A stretch of 64,000 bases of DNA from Coleofasciculus sp040219735 (GTDB taxonomy: Bacteria > Cyanobacteriota > Cyanobacteriia > Cyanobacteriales > Coleofasciculaceae). The stretch lies in assembly GCA_040219735.1 (NCBI GenBank), contig JAVJRX010000119.1, one strand, 5' to 3'. Positions within the stretch are counted from its first letter, which is position 1; each line of letters begins with the position of its first letter. A program made the translations under genes and the position numbers. The notes beneath the pieces are model-generated. The model worked only from the letters and a program-made list of their open reading frames with translations, did not search any database and had not been told where the DNA came from. Shown piece by piece: positions 1-8,647 of the stretch.

Positions 1-1
1 T

Positions 2-814
2 CTAGGCCCCTGGAGTCCCTGGGGATATTTCAAGCGAATTAAAGCAGAAATTGACCTGGTTTTGTACCAAGAAATTGCTCATCGTCGTCAGAACCTTGAC
101 TCAGATAAAGATGATATTCTGACCATGCTATTGACCGCACGGGATGAAGAAGGTCAACCCATGACTGATGAAGAACTTCACTCCGAATTACTCACCTTCT
201 TAACCAGTGGCTATAAACCCATTGCTATGGCAGTCGCTTGGGCATTGTATTGGGTTCACCGTACCCCACCAGTCTGTCATCAACTGATCGATCACTTAAC
301 TCAACTGGGTGAAAATCCCAATGCCATGAGTCTGGCGCAACACCCTTATCTTAAGGCAGTTTGCCAGGAAACAATGAGAATTAATCCAATTGTACCGATC
401 ATATCGCCTCAAAAAGTTAAATCTCCGGTAGAGGTGATGGGATACCAATTAGAGCCAGGGTGGATAGTGATTCCCTGTAATTATTTGATTCATCATCGAG
501 AAGACTTGTACCCCGAACACGACCAATTTAAACCAGAGCGCTTTCTGGAACGGGACTATTCGGCTTACGAATATGTTCCTTTTGGACCAGGTATGCGTCG
601 TTGTCTTGGTTCAGAGTTTGCCTATTTTGAAATGAAACTGGTACTGGGTACGATTTTGTCTGACTACGACTTGGAATTAGTCGATCCTCGACCCCTAAAA
701 CCTAAAGTGAAAGGCTTTGTTGTTGCCCCTGATAGAGGGGTACAAATGGTGCTCAAAGGTCGCAAAGGTCAAGGTAGCGGGCAATCTCTCACGAGTGAAG
801 CTTTGGTTAATTGA
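2..814 (+). CDS. Cytochrome P450, C-terminal part (5' end outside window)
   Basis: The reading frame is open from base 2, so the gene starts left of the window; about 270 residues are visible. Seen: the ExxR helix (ETMR), a PERF-type motif and the heme loop FGPGMRRCLG with the cysteine thiolate ligand. The overall look is that of cyanobacterial CYP110/CYP120-like P450s. Odd: the I-helix, normally AGHETT, reads SGYKPIA, so both the acidic residue and the conserved threonine that deliver protons to bound dioxygen are replaced (Lys-Pro). It lies 37 bp before a dehydrogenase and heads the sterol-type cluster, so I infer a hydroxylase or other oxidative tailoring role on a sterol or triterpenoid. 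Substrate unknown; family certain. Confidence 0.9.
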   Translation, partial: LGPWSPWGYFKRIKAEIDLVLYQEIAHRRQNLDSDKDDILTMLLTARDEEGQPMTDEELHSELLTFLTSGYKPIAMAVAWALYWVHRTPPVCHQLIDHLTQLGENPNAMSLAQHPYLKAVCQETMRINPIVPIISPQKVKSPVEVMGYQLEPGWIVIPCNYLIHHREDLYPEHDQFKPERFLERDYSAYEYVPFGPGMRRCLGSEFAYFEMKLVLGTILSDYDLELVDPRPLKPKVKGFVVAPDRGVQMVLKGRKGQGSGQSLTSEALVN

Positions 815-851
815 TAGGAATTTGGTTTTCACGCAGAATAGGGAGTCAACC

Positions 852-1892
852 ATGACAATTTTGGTGACAGGGGCAAGCGGCCACTTGGGAGCCAATCTGG
901 TTCGTCGCTTGCTCAAAGACGGTCAAAGGGTACGGGTTTTGCAGTGGGAGTCCGATAATAATCTGGCGATTGAGGGCTTGGACTTAGAGCGAGTGTCTGG
1001 GGACTTGAGAGATTGGTCTGCAGTTGTCAAAGCCGTTCGGGGATGCGATCGCATTTATCACTGTGCGGCGAAAGTTTCTACCCTCCATGGCAATGCTAGT
1101 TTCAAACAAGAAATCTACGATTGTAACGTCCTGGGAACAATCCATATCCTACGGGCAGCCCTGGAAGCCGGTGTGTCCCGTGTTGTCGTCACTAGCTCCG
1201 GTTTTGCCCTAGGCAAGCTGCTTGATCAAGCCAGTGATGAAACGGTTCCCTTCCATCCTTTTGCCCCTCATTCTCCCTACGAATTAACCAAAGTTTTTGC
1301 CGAACATGAGTGTTTAAAGGCATTTGCCGACGGACTGGATGTGGTGATTGTCATCCCTTGGGTAATAGTTGGACTCAACGACTTCCAACCGTCTCCCTTG
1401 GGACAAACCCTGATCAATTTTGCCAATGGAAAGTTACCAGCCTATACGACAGGAGGTGCCGAGTTTGTAGCCATAAACGATATTGTTTCTGGGCATATTC
1501 TGTCCATGGAAAAGGGACGAGCTGGACAAAAGTATAGCTTCAGCACTCAATTTTTAACTGTGGATGAAATGATGATCATTTACGAAGAGGTCACGGGACG
1601 CCCTCGTCCTCTGATCCGCTTGCCAGTTTCAGCCAGCCTGAGAATGGCAAAAATAACGGATGCATTGTTGAATTCATTTTTTCCGAATAAGCCACGGGTT
1701 CTCAATGCAACAGATTTGAGGATTTTAGAGACTCGTCTGAGAACGGATTGTCGTAAGGCAATTTACGAGCTAGGGTATCAACCTACCTCGATTAAACAGT
1801 CAGTTCGCGAAGCCTACGAAGACTTTGTGCGTCGGGGTTTGATTGTCAATCCCACCCTCAACCCCAAATTACAGACTCAACCATCGCTTTAG
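852..1892 (+). CDS. NAD(P)-dependent epimerase/3beta-hydroxysteroid dehydrogenase-like SDR
   Basis: 346-aa extended short-chain dehydrogenase. The Rossmann motif TGASGHLG (residues 6-13) opens the protein; the catalytic set is Ser115/116, Tyr143 and Lys147 (YELTK). An in-frame opening extends upstream to 717 inside the P450 gene, but the ATG at 852 with a GGGAG box before it, directly ahead of the beta-strand of the Rossmann fold, is the credible start. Family members include 3beta-HSD, dihydroflavonol reductase and bacterial SdmB, which works with a Rieske oxygenase in sterol C-4 demethylation. With CYP51 and Rieske genes alongside, oxidation of a 3-OH or decarboxylation of a 4-carboxysterol is the favoured inference; sequence alone does not separate these. 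Confidence 0.85.
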   Translation: MTILVTGASGHLGANLVRRLLKDGQRVRVLQWESDNNLAIEGLDLERVSGDLRDWSAVVKAVRGCDRIYHCAAKVSTLHGNASFKQEIYDCNVLGTIHILRAALEAGVSRVVVTSSGFALGKLLDQASDETVPFHPFAPHSPYELTKVFAEHECLKAFADGLDVVIVIPWVIVGLNDFQPSPLGQTLINFANGKLPAYTTGGAEFVAINDIVSGHILSMEKGRAGQKYSFSTQFLTVDEMMIIYEEVTGRPRPLIRLPVSASLRMAKITDALLNSFFPNKPRVLNATDLRILETRLRTDCRKAIYELGYQPTSIKQSVREAYEDFVRRGLIVNPTLNPKLQTQPSL

Positions 1893-1934
1893 ATTTTATA
1901 GAAGAAGATTAGAAATTATAGTATGTAACGATTA

Positions 1935-3599
1935 ATGTCACGCTGGGATTATACAAAAGATATTGTTGTGGTTGGGTCAGGCGCCGGCGGGATGACGGCG
2001 GCACTGGTGGCAGGCGATCGCCAAAATCAGGCGATCGTGCTAGAAAAGTCCCCAGTCTATGGGGGGTCTACTGCCCTATCCGGTGGCGGAATCTGGGTTC
2101 CCTGCAATCATCTCATGGCTGAAGCCGGGATTGATGATTCTGGTGAAGAAGCTATGGCTTATTTGCAAGCCGTCACCCAATCTCAGGTAGCAGCACAACG
2201 GTTGCAAGCCTATGTCCAGCAGGCAGCAACCCTGGTTAAATATCTGGCGAAAAATTCCCATGTACAGTTTGAAATTTTACCTGGTCTTTCCGATTATTAT
2301 GCAGAACATTACGGCGGCAAACAAGAAGGAGGACGGACGTTAATCGCCAAACCCTTCGATCGACGTCAGCTTGGCATCTTGGCCAAAAACCTACGCCAAC
2401 CTCATCCACAAACTCTAATTTGGGGTCGAATTACTGTGACTCCCCAGGAAGCCAGCCAGATGGTCAATTCTTCTTTCCCAGGAAGATTGAATGCTGCCTA
2501 TATTCTCAGTCAATATTTTTTAAATCCTCGCCGTTTACTAGGTCGATATGATTCCCGATTAACCATGGGAAACGCCCTGATTGGTCGATTACGGTTATCT
2601 CTTGCCGATCGCAATATTCCGGTTTGGCTCAACACATCTGTGCAACAACTTATGATTGAAAATAATCAGGTTGTCGGGGTAAAAGGCGAACAAAACGGCA
2701 AAAGTCTAATGATTCGCGCCAAGAAAGGGGTAATATTGGCTAGTGGTGGTTTTGCTCGGAATAAGTTCATGCGATCGCAGTATCAACGCCATCCCATTTC
2801 TGACCGATGGACAGCCGCCAACCCAGATAATATGGGGGATGGGATTCGTATGGGAATGAGCGTTGGAGCTGAATGCGAACTCATGGAATCAGCCTGGTGG
2901 ACGCCCACAAGCGTTGTACCTGGAAGCCAATATGCTTATGTACTGATTATTGAGAAATCCTTACCCGGTAGCATGATGGTCAACAGTCAAGGAAAACGGT
3001 TCACCAATGAAGCCGATCCCTACATTGATGTTGTCAAAGATATGTACAAAACTGATAGTGTTCCCGCTTTTTTTGTTTTCGATCGCCGATTTCGCTATCA
3101 ATATCCCACCGGACCACTAATGCCCGGTTTGACCCCGAAAAAATATATTGATAATGGCTATATTCAGGTGGCTAACACGATTGAAGACTTAGGCAAAAAA
3201 TGTGGCATTGAACCCCAAGGGTTAATCGAAACGACTCGAAAAATGAACCAGTATGCCGTAACAGGTCTTGACCTGGATTTTCATAGAGGAGATAACAGTT
3301 ATAACCGTTACTATGGTGATACTAGAGTTAAGCCTAATCCTTGTTTAGGCGCGATTGATTGCCCGCCTTTTTATGCGGTTAAAGTCTTTCCAGGAGATTT
3401 GGGAACCAAAGGAGGCTTAAAAACTGATGAGAATGCCCGCGTACTCAGAAAAGATGGTTCGGCGATCGCGGGACTTTATGCCATTGGCAATGTTTCGGCT
3501 TCGGTTATGGGCGATACCTATCCTGGAGGGGGAGCCACAATTGGTCCTGCCATGACATTTGGCTATATCGCTGCCTGCCATGCTACGTCAGATGGGTAG
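1935..3599 (+). CDS. FAD-dependent 3-ketosteroid dehydrogenase-like (KstD family)
   Basis: 554-aa flavoprotein. The N-terminal dinucleotide motif VVVGSGAGG (11-19) and the segment GGSTALSGGGIWVP are classic for 3-ketosteroid-delta1-dehydrogenase and its relatives. The C-terminal block GDTYPGGGATIGPAMTFGY (526-544) carries the Tyr and Gly that in KstD hold and polarise the 3-keto group. Known family reactions are delta1- or delta4-dehydrogenation of 3-ketosteroids, passing electrons to FAD. It follows the SDR by 42 bp; an SDR making a 3-ketone followed by KstD is a logical pair. Related fumarate-reductase-type flavoproteins are the alternative, but the TYPG..ATIG block argues for KstD. Which double bond it introduces is unknown. 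Confidence 0.88.
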   Translation: MSRWDYTKDIVVVGSGAGGMTAALVAGDRQNQAIVLEKSPVYGGSTALSGGGIWVPCNHLMAEAGIDDSGEEAMAYLQAVTQSQVAAQRLQAYVQQAATLVKYLAKNSHVQFEILPGLSDYYAEHYGGKQEGGRTLIAKPFDRRQLGILAKNLRQPHPQTLIWGRITVTPQEASQMVNSSFPGRLNAAYILSQYFLNPRRLLGRYDSRLTMGNALIGRLRLSLADRNIPVWLNTSVQQLMIENNQVVGVKGEQNGKSLMIRAKKGVILASGGFARNKFMRSQYQRHPISDRWTAANPDNMGDGIRMGMSVGAECELMESAWWTPTSVVPGSQYAYVLIIEKSLPGSMMVNSQGKRFTNEADPYIDVVKDMYKTDSVPAFFVFDRRFRYQYPTGPLMPGLTPKKYIDNGYIQVANTIEDLGKKCGIEPQGLIETTRKMNQYAVTGLDLDFHRGDNSYNRYYGDTRVKPNPCLGAIDCPPFYAVKVFPGDLGTKGGLKTDENARVLRKDGSAIAGLYAIGNVSASVMGDTYPGGGATIGPAMTFGYIAACHATSDG

Positions 3600-3660
3600 C
3601 AGAACGTTATCATCAATCATGCAATAAACTAACGGATTAAAGACATTATCAATTATCATT

Positions 3661-5022
3661 ATGGCGACCACCTATACCCCCTCCCACCGGACAAAGAAAT
3701 CTCCTCCCAGATTGAGTCATGGACTTCCTTATCTTGGTCATGCTTTAGAATTTGCTCGTGATCCGGTGGGATTACTCCACAAGGGGCGACAACAGTTTGG
3801 TGATATTTTTTCCTTTTCTTTGATGGGAAAACAAGTCACCGTACTTACCGGACCCAATGCCAATCAAGCTTTTTTTAAAGCTCCCGACAACCAACTTAGC
3901 GCCAGAGAAGCCTACAAATTTACGATTCCAATTTTTGGCAAAGGCATTGCCTATGATGCCAGTCCCGAAATCATGAGTGAGCAGATTAGCTTTGTCTTCC
4001 CGGCGATGCGGGAGGAGAGGATGCGAACCTATGCCCAGTTCATGACTGAAGAAGCCCAGGCATACTTTGACTCCTGGGGAAATTCTGGAGAGATAGACCT
4101 GCTTTGCGCCTGTAACGAGCTGACGATTTTTATTGCAGGTCGTTGTCTAATTGGTGAAGAGTTCCGCACCCATCTCACAACTGAGTTTGCTCAGTTGTAC
4201 CATGACATAGAAGGCGCACTCCACCTCCTGGGCTTTTTCTGGCCCTATTTACCCCTCCCTTCTTTCCAGCGCCGGGACAAAGCTCGAATTCGCATGGTGG
4301 AATTAATTGCCGAGATCGTTGCCAATCGACGCAACCAAGGAATAGAGACAGAGGACTTCCTACAAACCTTGATCGCCGCTCAATATTCTGATGGCACTGC
4401 CCTATCCGAAGATAACATTACAGGCTTATTACTCACGCTATTATTTGCCGGACAACATACCAGTGCGGTATTAGCCGCCTGGACGGGGATATTATTGTTG
4501 CAACATCCCCAACATCTACCGGCAATTTTGCAGGAACAGCAACAGGTTTTTGGCGAAAACCCAGAAATCTCCCTCAGTGCCCTGGGTCAATTGTCTCATT
4601 TGGAAAGTGCCATTCGAGAAGCGGAACGGATGCGTCCGCCACTGGTCATGCTGATGCGGCAAATTTTAGAGGATTTTGAGTATGAAGACTATATGATGCC
4701 AGCAGGGGGTTTAGTCATGGTTTCATCGGCGGTTTCCCATCGAATCCCTGACGTTTTCCCAAATCCCGATCGCTACGATCCCAGCCGTTTTGCCCCCGGA
4801 CGGGAGGAACACAGACAGCATCGATATGCCCTGATTGGATTTGGCGGTGGGCGGCACCGCTGTATTGGCGAGGCGTTTGCTTATCAGCAAGTTAAAGTGA
4901 TTTGGAGCATTCTGTTACAGCACTTTGATTTGGAGTTGGTTCAAGCCAGCTACGAGCCGAACTATACAACTTGGGTTGTCGGGCCACGGCAACCCTGTTT
5001 AGTGCGTTATCAGCGTAAGTAA
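3661..5022 (+). CDS. cyp51: Cytochrome P450 CYP51-like, sterol 14alpha-demethylase
   Basis: 453 aa, full-length P450. Both CYP51 hallmarks are visible: the B'-C segment YKFTIPIFGKGIAYD (85-99), matching the Y..F..P.FG..V.YD signature with Ile for Val, and the I-helix AGQHTS (263-268), in which CYP51 has His where most P450s have an acid. ExxR is EAER (320-323), heme Cys is 401 in FGGGRHRCIGEAFA. CYP51 removes the 14alpha-methyl of lanosterol-type sterols in three oxidation steps. It lacks a long N-terminal membrane anchor, as bacterial CYP51 proteins do, and would need a ferredoxin and reductase not encoded here. It follows the KstD gene by 61 bp. Functional specificity is inferred from signatures. 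Confidence 0.88.
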   Translation: MATTYTPSHRTKKSPPRLSHGLPYLGHALEFARDPVGLLHKGRQQFGDIFSFSLMGKQVTVLTGPNANQAFFKAPDNQLSAREAYKFTIPIFGKGIAYDASPEIMSEQISFVFPAMREERMRTYAQFMTEEAQAYFDSWGNSGEIDLLCACNELTIFIAGRCLIGEEFRTHLTTEFAQLYHDIEGALHLLGFFWPYLPLPSFQRRDKARIRMVELIAEIVANRRNQGIETEDFLQTLIAAQYSDGTALSEDNITGLLLTLLFAGQHTSAVLAAWTGILLLQHPQHLPAILQEQQQVFGENPEISLSALGQLSHLESAIREAERMRPPLVMLMRQILEDFEYEDYMMPAGGLVMVSSAVSHRIPDVFPNPDRYDPSRFAPGREEHRQHRYALIGFGGGRHRCIGEAFAYQQVKVIWSILLQHFDLELVQASYEPNYTTWVVGPRQPCLVRYQRK

Positions 5023-5100
5023 GCCTCTAATGCTTGTTAATTTCAATCGAAAAGACTGGGAACAAGCACGGGGTTAATTGTCGTGCCTTCAACTGGATTG

Positions 5101-5133
5101 TCAAATCTTGCCACATCGAGTAGCAAGATTTGA
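5101..5133. terminator. Strong inverted repeat between cyp51 and first Rieske gene
   Basis: Perfect 11-bp arms (TCAAATCTTGC / GCAAGATTTGA) around an 11-nt loop, in the 219-bp gap after cyp51. No T-run follows, so it is either a factor-dependent terminator, an RNA stabiliser or an operator. It is the only large break in the first half of the sterol cluster and may split it into two transcripts. Confidence 0.45.
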
Positions 5134-5241
5134 CCTCTATCCCTCTCCGGCTTGCTTCGCTCTTATCCGGAGTCTCACGAGGTATACGATGAATAAAACA
5201 TAATTAGCCCTTAAAAACTTTATTCAATTCTATTAATAACA

Positions 5242-6261
5242 ATGATGGCATCCCGTTTTCCCTTTACATCTTTTCCCCGTGGCTGGTTCCGAATCGCCTA
5301 CAGTGACGAACTGCGTCCAGGTCAGGTCAACCCACTCCGCTACTTCGGTCAAGACTTGGTACTTTTCCGCACCCAACAGGGTCAAGCTCACGTTCTCGAT
5401 GCTCATTGTCCCCATCTGGGAGCCCATCTGGGTTATGGTGGCAAAGTCAAGGGCGAAACCATCCAATGTCCTTTCCACGGTTGGTGCTTGGAGGGTCAGG
5501 GGCAATGCGTTGATATTCCTTATGCCAGCAAAATTCCACCAAAAGCACAGATTCGAGCTTGGCCAGTTCGAGAAGTCAACGGCTTAATAATGATGTACTA
5601 CAGTCCCGATCAAGAGCAACCAACCTGGGAAATGCCAGAACTCTCTGAATACAACTCAGAGGAATGGGTGATGCTCAAGCGCATCAGCTGGCGGAACATA
5701 AAAACTCACGTTCAAGAAATTGGAGAAAACGGTTCGGACATTGCTCACCTGACTTGTCGGCATCCTCAAGCCGTTATGGAATTTGACAGAGGGACTGCTC
5801 CAGAAATTAATGGACCATTTTTTACCTACCGCACCAATCCCTCCTACAAAAATAAATTTCCAATTCCGATGATTAACCCAAGGTTGACGGTTGCACATGA
5901 GTTTACCTGCTATGGTTTAGGGTTTTTAGCAACCCGCGTCCGGGTGAATGTATTGGGGGGAATATGGATACTATTCGATATATTTCCTACGCCCATTGAT
6001 GAGGAGTATATTGAATTAAAAGGGGTTTTCGGGGTCAAGAAAATAGTGAATCGAGTAATTACTCGATTTATCGGGAGTGACCCAGCTCGTGAAGCCGAAA
6101 TGGCCATTTATCAAGATATGCCAATGTGGGAAAACAAGCTTTACCGAAGCACTCCTAACCTCTGTGAGGGTGATGGTCCGATTACAGAATATCGACGATG
6201 GGTTCGCCAGTTCTACTCAGAACAAAAAAATCTGACTAAAGTTCTAGTACAGCAGTCGTGA
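5242..6261 (+). CDS. Rieske oxygenase 1, sterol desaturase/SdmA-like
   Basis: 339 aa. The Rieske [2Fe-2S] ligands are C56-x-H58 and C76-x2-H79 (CPHLGAH and CPFHGW). The mononuclear iron site is D166-x2-H169-x4-H174, and a later QDMPMWENK probably supplies the third carboxylate. The spacing and the IPYA.KIP, EVNG and RRWVRQFYSE blocks resemble DAF-36/Neverland (cholesterol 7-desaturase) and bacterial SdmA. This family oxidises or desaturates sterols using electrons from a ferredoxin reductase. ATG codons stand at 5242 and 5245. The Rieske half is nearly the same as in the third Rieske gene (8648-9685), the catalytic half is not. Possible reaction: C-4 methyl oxidation or ring-B desaturation; I cannot tell which. 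Confidence 0.9.
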   Translation: MMASRFPFTSFPRGWFRIAYSDELRPGQVNPLRYFGQDLVLFRTQQGQAHVLDAHCPHLGAHLGYGGKVKGETIQCPFHGWCLEGQGQCVDIPYASKIPPKAQIRAWPVREVNGLIMMYYSPDQEQPTWEMPELSEYNSEEWVMLKRISWRNIKTHVQEIGENGSDIAHLTCRHPQAVMEFDRGTAPEINGPFFTYRTNPSYKNKFPIPMINPRLTVAHEFTCYGLGFLATRVRVNVLGGIWILFDIFPTPIDEEYIELKGVFGVKKIVNRVITRFIGSDPAREAEMAIYQDMPMWENKLYRSTPNLCEGDGPITEYRRWVRQFYSEQKNLTKVLVQQS

Positions 6262-6294
6262 CTTTTATCATTAATTTTTTACCGGAGCTAAAAA

Positions 6295-6360
6295 ATGAAC
6301 AAATTCTGGGAAAGAATAAAATTTTGCTGGGCTAATATTAAGGTCGCACATAGAAAATGA
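6295..6360 (+). CDS. Possible 21-codon coupled ORF ahead of sterol reductase
   Basis: ATG at 6295 follows a CCGGAG box by a suitable gap and opens a 21-codon frame (MNKFWERIKFCWANIKVAHRK) whose TGA overlaps the ATG of the next gene as ATGA. The peptide is cationic and amphipathic. It could be a coupling leader that loads ribosomes onto the reductase gene, or a real micropeptide. Chance is also possible; no homology is claimed. Confidence 0.35.
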   Translation: MNKFWERIKFCWANIKVAHRK

Positions 6361-7490
6361 ACGATATTTTACAGTCAGTTAGTCTGTCTCGGCTATTGGA
6401 TGCAATATTGATTTTTGTTGGCTTTATCGCCATCCTATTCATTGCCGCGAAATTTTTGCCGGGGAAAACATATCAAAATCGCGATACAGAAACAGATGGG
6501 ACTACAAAATTATATAAACTCAATGGTCTTCTATTATTTGGGTTAGTTACTTTGTTTATGGGGATATCCACCTTATTATTTGACTGGTCTTTAGCTTTTA
6601 TTCATCGATATTTTTGGGAATTATTAATTGTTGCTAATGGCTTTGCTTTGGCTTGGACATTGGTTTTATATTTAGGTGACAAACAGAGACAAGACTTGAA
6701 TTCTCAGCCCAACCAGAAGGACTTATCAGAAAAAATATCATTGGGAAAACTTTTGAGCGATTTGTGGTTGGGCGTTGAACTCAATCCAACTTGGCTCGGT
6801 GTAGATTTAAAATTCTTCGCTTACCAGCCCTCTTTAATTGGTTTAGGATTGCTCAATGCCTCCTTTGCCTATGTGCAATATGAAACCTACGGAAGGGTTT
6901 CTCTGCAAATGTGGATTTTTGAAATATTTTGGTGGATTTATCTAGCCAGTCATTATTACTATGAGGAATGCGCCTTGTCGATGTGGGATATAATTGCCGA
7001 AAGATTTGGATTCATGCTGATCTGGGGTGATCTGGTTTTGGTGCCATTTTTCTATAGTATTGCTGGCTGGTTTCTAATCGATAAAATATCGCCATTGCCC
7101 TTAGCGATAGTTATTGGCATCTGTTTGCTTTATTGCTTCAGTTTGTGGCTATTTCGAGGGGCAAATCTCCAGAAGCATCGCTTTAAGAAAGACCCCAACG
7201 CAGAGATTTGGGGCAAGCCAGCTCAAAGCTTACAGGGAAAACTCCTCATTTCCGGTTGGTGGGGAGTGGGACGGAAACTCAACTATACCGGAGAAATTGG
7301 CGTTTATTTGGCGATCGCTCTGACAACGGGAACTCAATCGATAGTTCCCTATCTGCTTCCTTTGTGGCTCTGCTGCCTCCTGATCCATCGGTCCTGGCGC
7401 GACGAGCAACGCTGTCGTGCCAAGTACGGAGAGTTGTGGGAAACCTATTGCGATCGAGCTCAATTTAGAATGATTCCTTTCCTGTACTAA
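6357..7490 (+). CDS. ERG4/ERG24-family sterol reductase (C-14 or C-7 type)
   Basis: 377-aa polytopic membrane protein with about nine hydrophobic segments. The family's C-terminal NADPH-binding hallmarks are all present: GANLQKHRFKKDP, LLISGWWGVGRKLNYTGE and the end block HRSWRDEQRCRAKYGELWETYC. FMLIWGDLVLVPFFYS resembles the matching block of sterol C-14 reductases (ERG24, lamin B receptor domain) and of DHCR7. These enzymes reduce delta14 or delta7 double bonds of sterols in the membrane. Directly after a CYP51, a C-14 reductase is the biochemical expectation, because CYP51 leaves a delta14 bond. Start codon overlaps the short upstream frame as ATGA. Family assignment is firm, position reduced is inferred. 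Confidence 0.9.
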   Translation: MNDILQSVSLSRLLDAILIFVGFIAILFIAAKFLPGKTYQNRDTETDGTTKLYKLNGLLLFGLVTLFMGISTLLFDWSLAFIHRYFWELLIVANGFALAWTLVLYLGDKQRQDLNSQPNQKDLSEKISLGKLLSDLWLGVELNPTWLGVDLKFFAYQPSLIGLGLLNASFAYVQYETYGRVSLQMWIFEIFWWIYLASHYYYEECALSMWDIIAERFGFMLIWGDLVLVPFFYSIAGWFLIDKISPLPLAIVIGICLLYCFSLWLFRGANLQKHRFKKDPNAEIWGKPAQSLQGKLLISGWWGVGRKLNYTGEIGVYLAIALTTGTQSIVPYLLPLWLCCLLIHRSWRDEQRCRAKYGELWETYCDRAQFRMIPFLY

Positions 7491-7521
7491 ATCCCATTAC
7501 TTTACTATAGACTTTATACTT

Positions 7522-8529
7522 ATGGAATTAGCAATGACCGCAAATACTCAAGTATCCCGTTTTCCCTTCACACCATTTGCCAATGGTTGGTTCCGCGTCG
7601 CCTATAGCGACGAACTGAGCGTTGGCGAAGTTAAGCCGCTCCATTACTTTGGCAGAGACTTAGTTCTTTTTCGCGCGGAAAATGGTACGCCCCACGTTTT
7701 TGATGCCTATTGTCCTCATTTAGGGACTCACCTAGGTCATGGGGGTACGGTGAAAGGCGAAGTTCTCCGATGTCCATTTCATGGTTGGTGCTTTAATAAC
7801 GAAGGGAAATGTGTCGATATTCCCTATGGTAATAAAATTCCATCTAAAGCAGAGATTGCCCCTTGGCCAGTGCGTGAATTGAATGGGGTAATCATGGTTT
7901 ACTACCACGCCGAAGGAAAACCCCCAACTTGGGAAATACCGCCACTTCCAGAACTCACATCCTCAGAATGGGCTCCGTTTAATGTTGTCAGTCGGCGCAA
8001 AATCCGTTCACACCTACAGGAAACCAAAGAAAACCTGATTGATGTCGGGCATCTATATGGTACGCATTTAGTTGATGCTGTTGAAGACGGAACTCTGCAT
8101 ATAGACAATCAGGTTTTGAAGTGGAGCTACAGCGCCAGTTCAAAAAATATTCCTTCTACTCCGGAAACACAAGCCTACATCGAACAAACGCTATATGGGC
8201 TAGGCCATGTCGTGCATAGATACCATGTCAAAATGCCTTTTGAATATGAGTATATGGTAGTTTTCTACGATACTCCAATTGATGGAGAATACTTGGATTA
8301 TCATTATCTTTTCAGTATCAAAAAACTTCCCAGCGAAGAAATGACTTCTGCGGTGGCAGAGCAAACGCTTCAAGTGTTTCATCAAGAAGCAGATAAAGAT
8401 ATCCCGCTTTGGGAAAACAAGCTTTACTTAACGAATCCCTTAATTTGTGAGGGGGACGGGCCCATTATAAAATTTAGACGCTGGGCTAGTCAGTTCTATA
8501 GCAGTGACCCTGTAAAATCTCAGGTTTAA
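7522..8529 (+). CDS. Rieske oxygenase 2, sterol oxygenase-like
   Basis: 335 aa. Rieske ligands C64-x-H66 and C84-x2-H87; mononuclear iron motif D174-x2-H177-x4-H182 in ENLIDVGHLYGTH; late carboxylate in KDIPLWENK. Same subfamily as the two other Rieske genes in this cluster, but the most divergent of the three in its Rieske half. It starts 31 bp after the sterol reductase; an internal ATG at 7534 would remove four residues and is an equal candidate. Role by context: one oxidation step on the sterol skeleton, such as C-4 methyl oxidation or desaturation. No dedicated ferredoxin or reductase gene is next to it. Confidence 0.9.
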   Translation: MELAMTANTQVSRFPFTPFANGWFRVAYSDELSVGEVKPLHYFGRDLVLFRAENGTPHVFDAYCPHLGTHLGHGGTVKGEVLRCPFHGWCFNNEGKCVDIPYGNKIPSKAEIAPWPVRELNGVIMVYYHAEGKPPTWEIPPLPELTSSEWAPFNVVSRRKIRSHLQETKENLIDVGHLYGTHLVDAVEDGTLHIDNQVLKWSYSASSKNIPSTPETQAYIEQTLYGLGHVVHRYHVKMPFEYEYMVVFYDTPIDGEYLDYHYLFSIKKLPSEEMTSAVAEQTLQVFHQEADKDIPLWENKLYLTNPLICEGDGPIIKFRRWASQFYSSDPVKSQV

Positions 8530-8647
8530 CCTGTGAAGCGATTCTGCTTCTGCTTTGTCATTTGTTATTCAACATTCCGCAAAAAACTTTAAAAACTGAC
8601 TAACAAATTGATTATTGTAAACTCTTAGCAACCTAACTTCCTTCTCC

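Noticed and set aside
717..851. Longer N-terminus of the SDR gene inside the P450 gene
   Set aside because: The extra 45 residues have no family similarity and overlap the P450 coding end; the Rossmann fold starts at 852 with a ribosome site.
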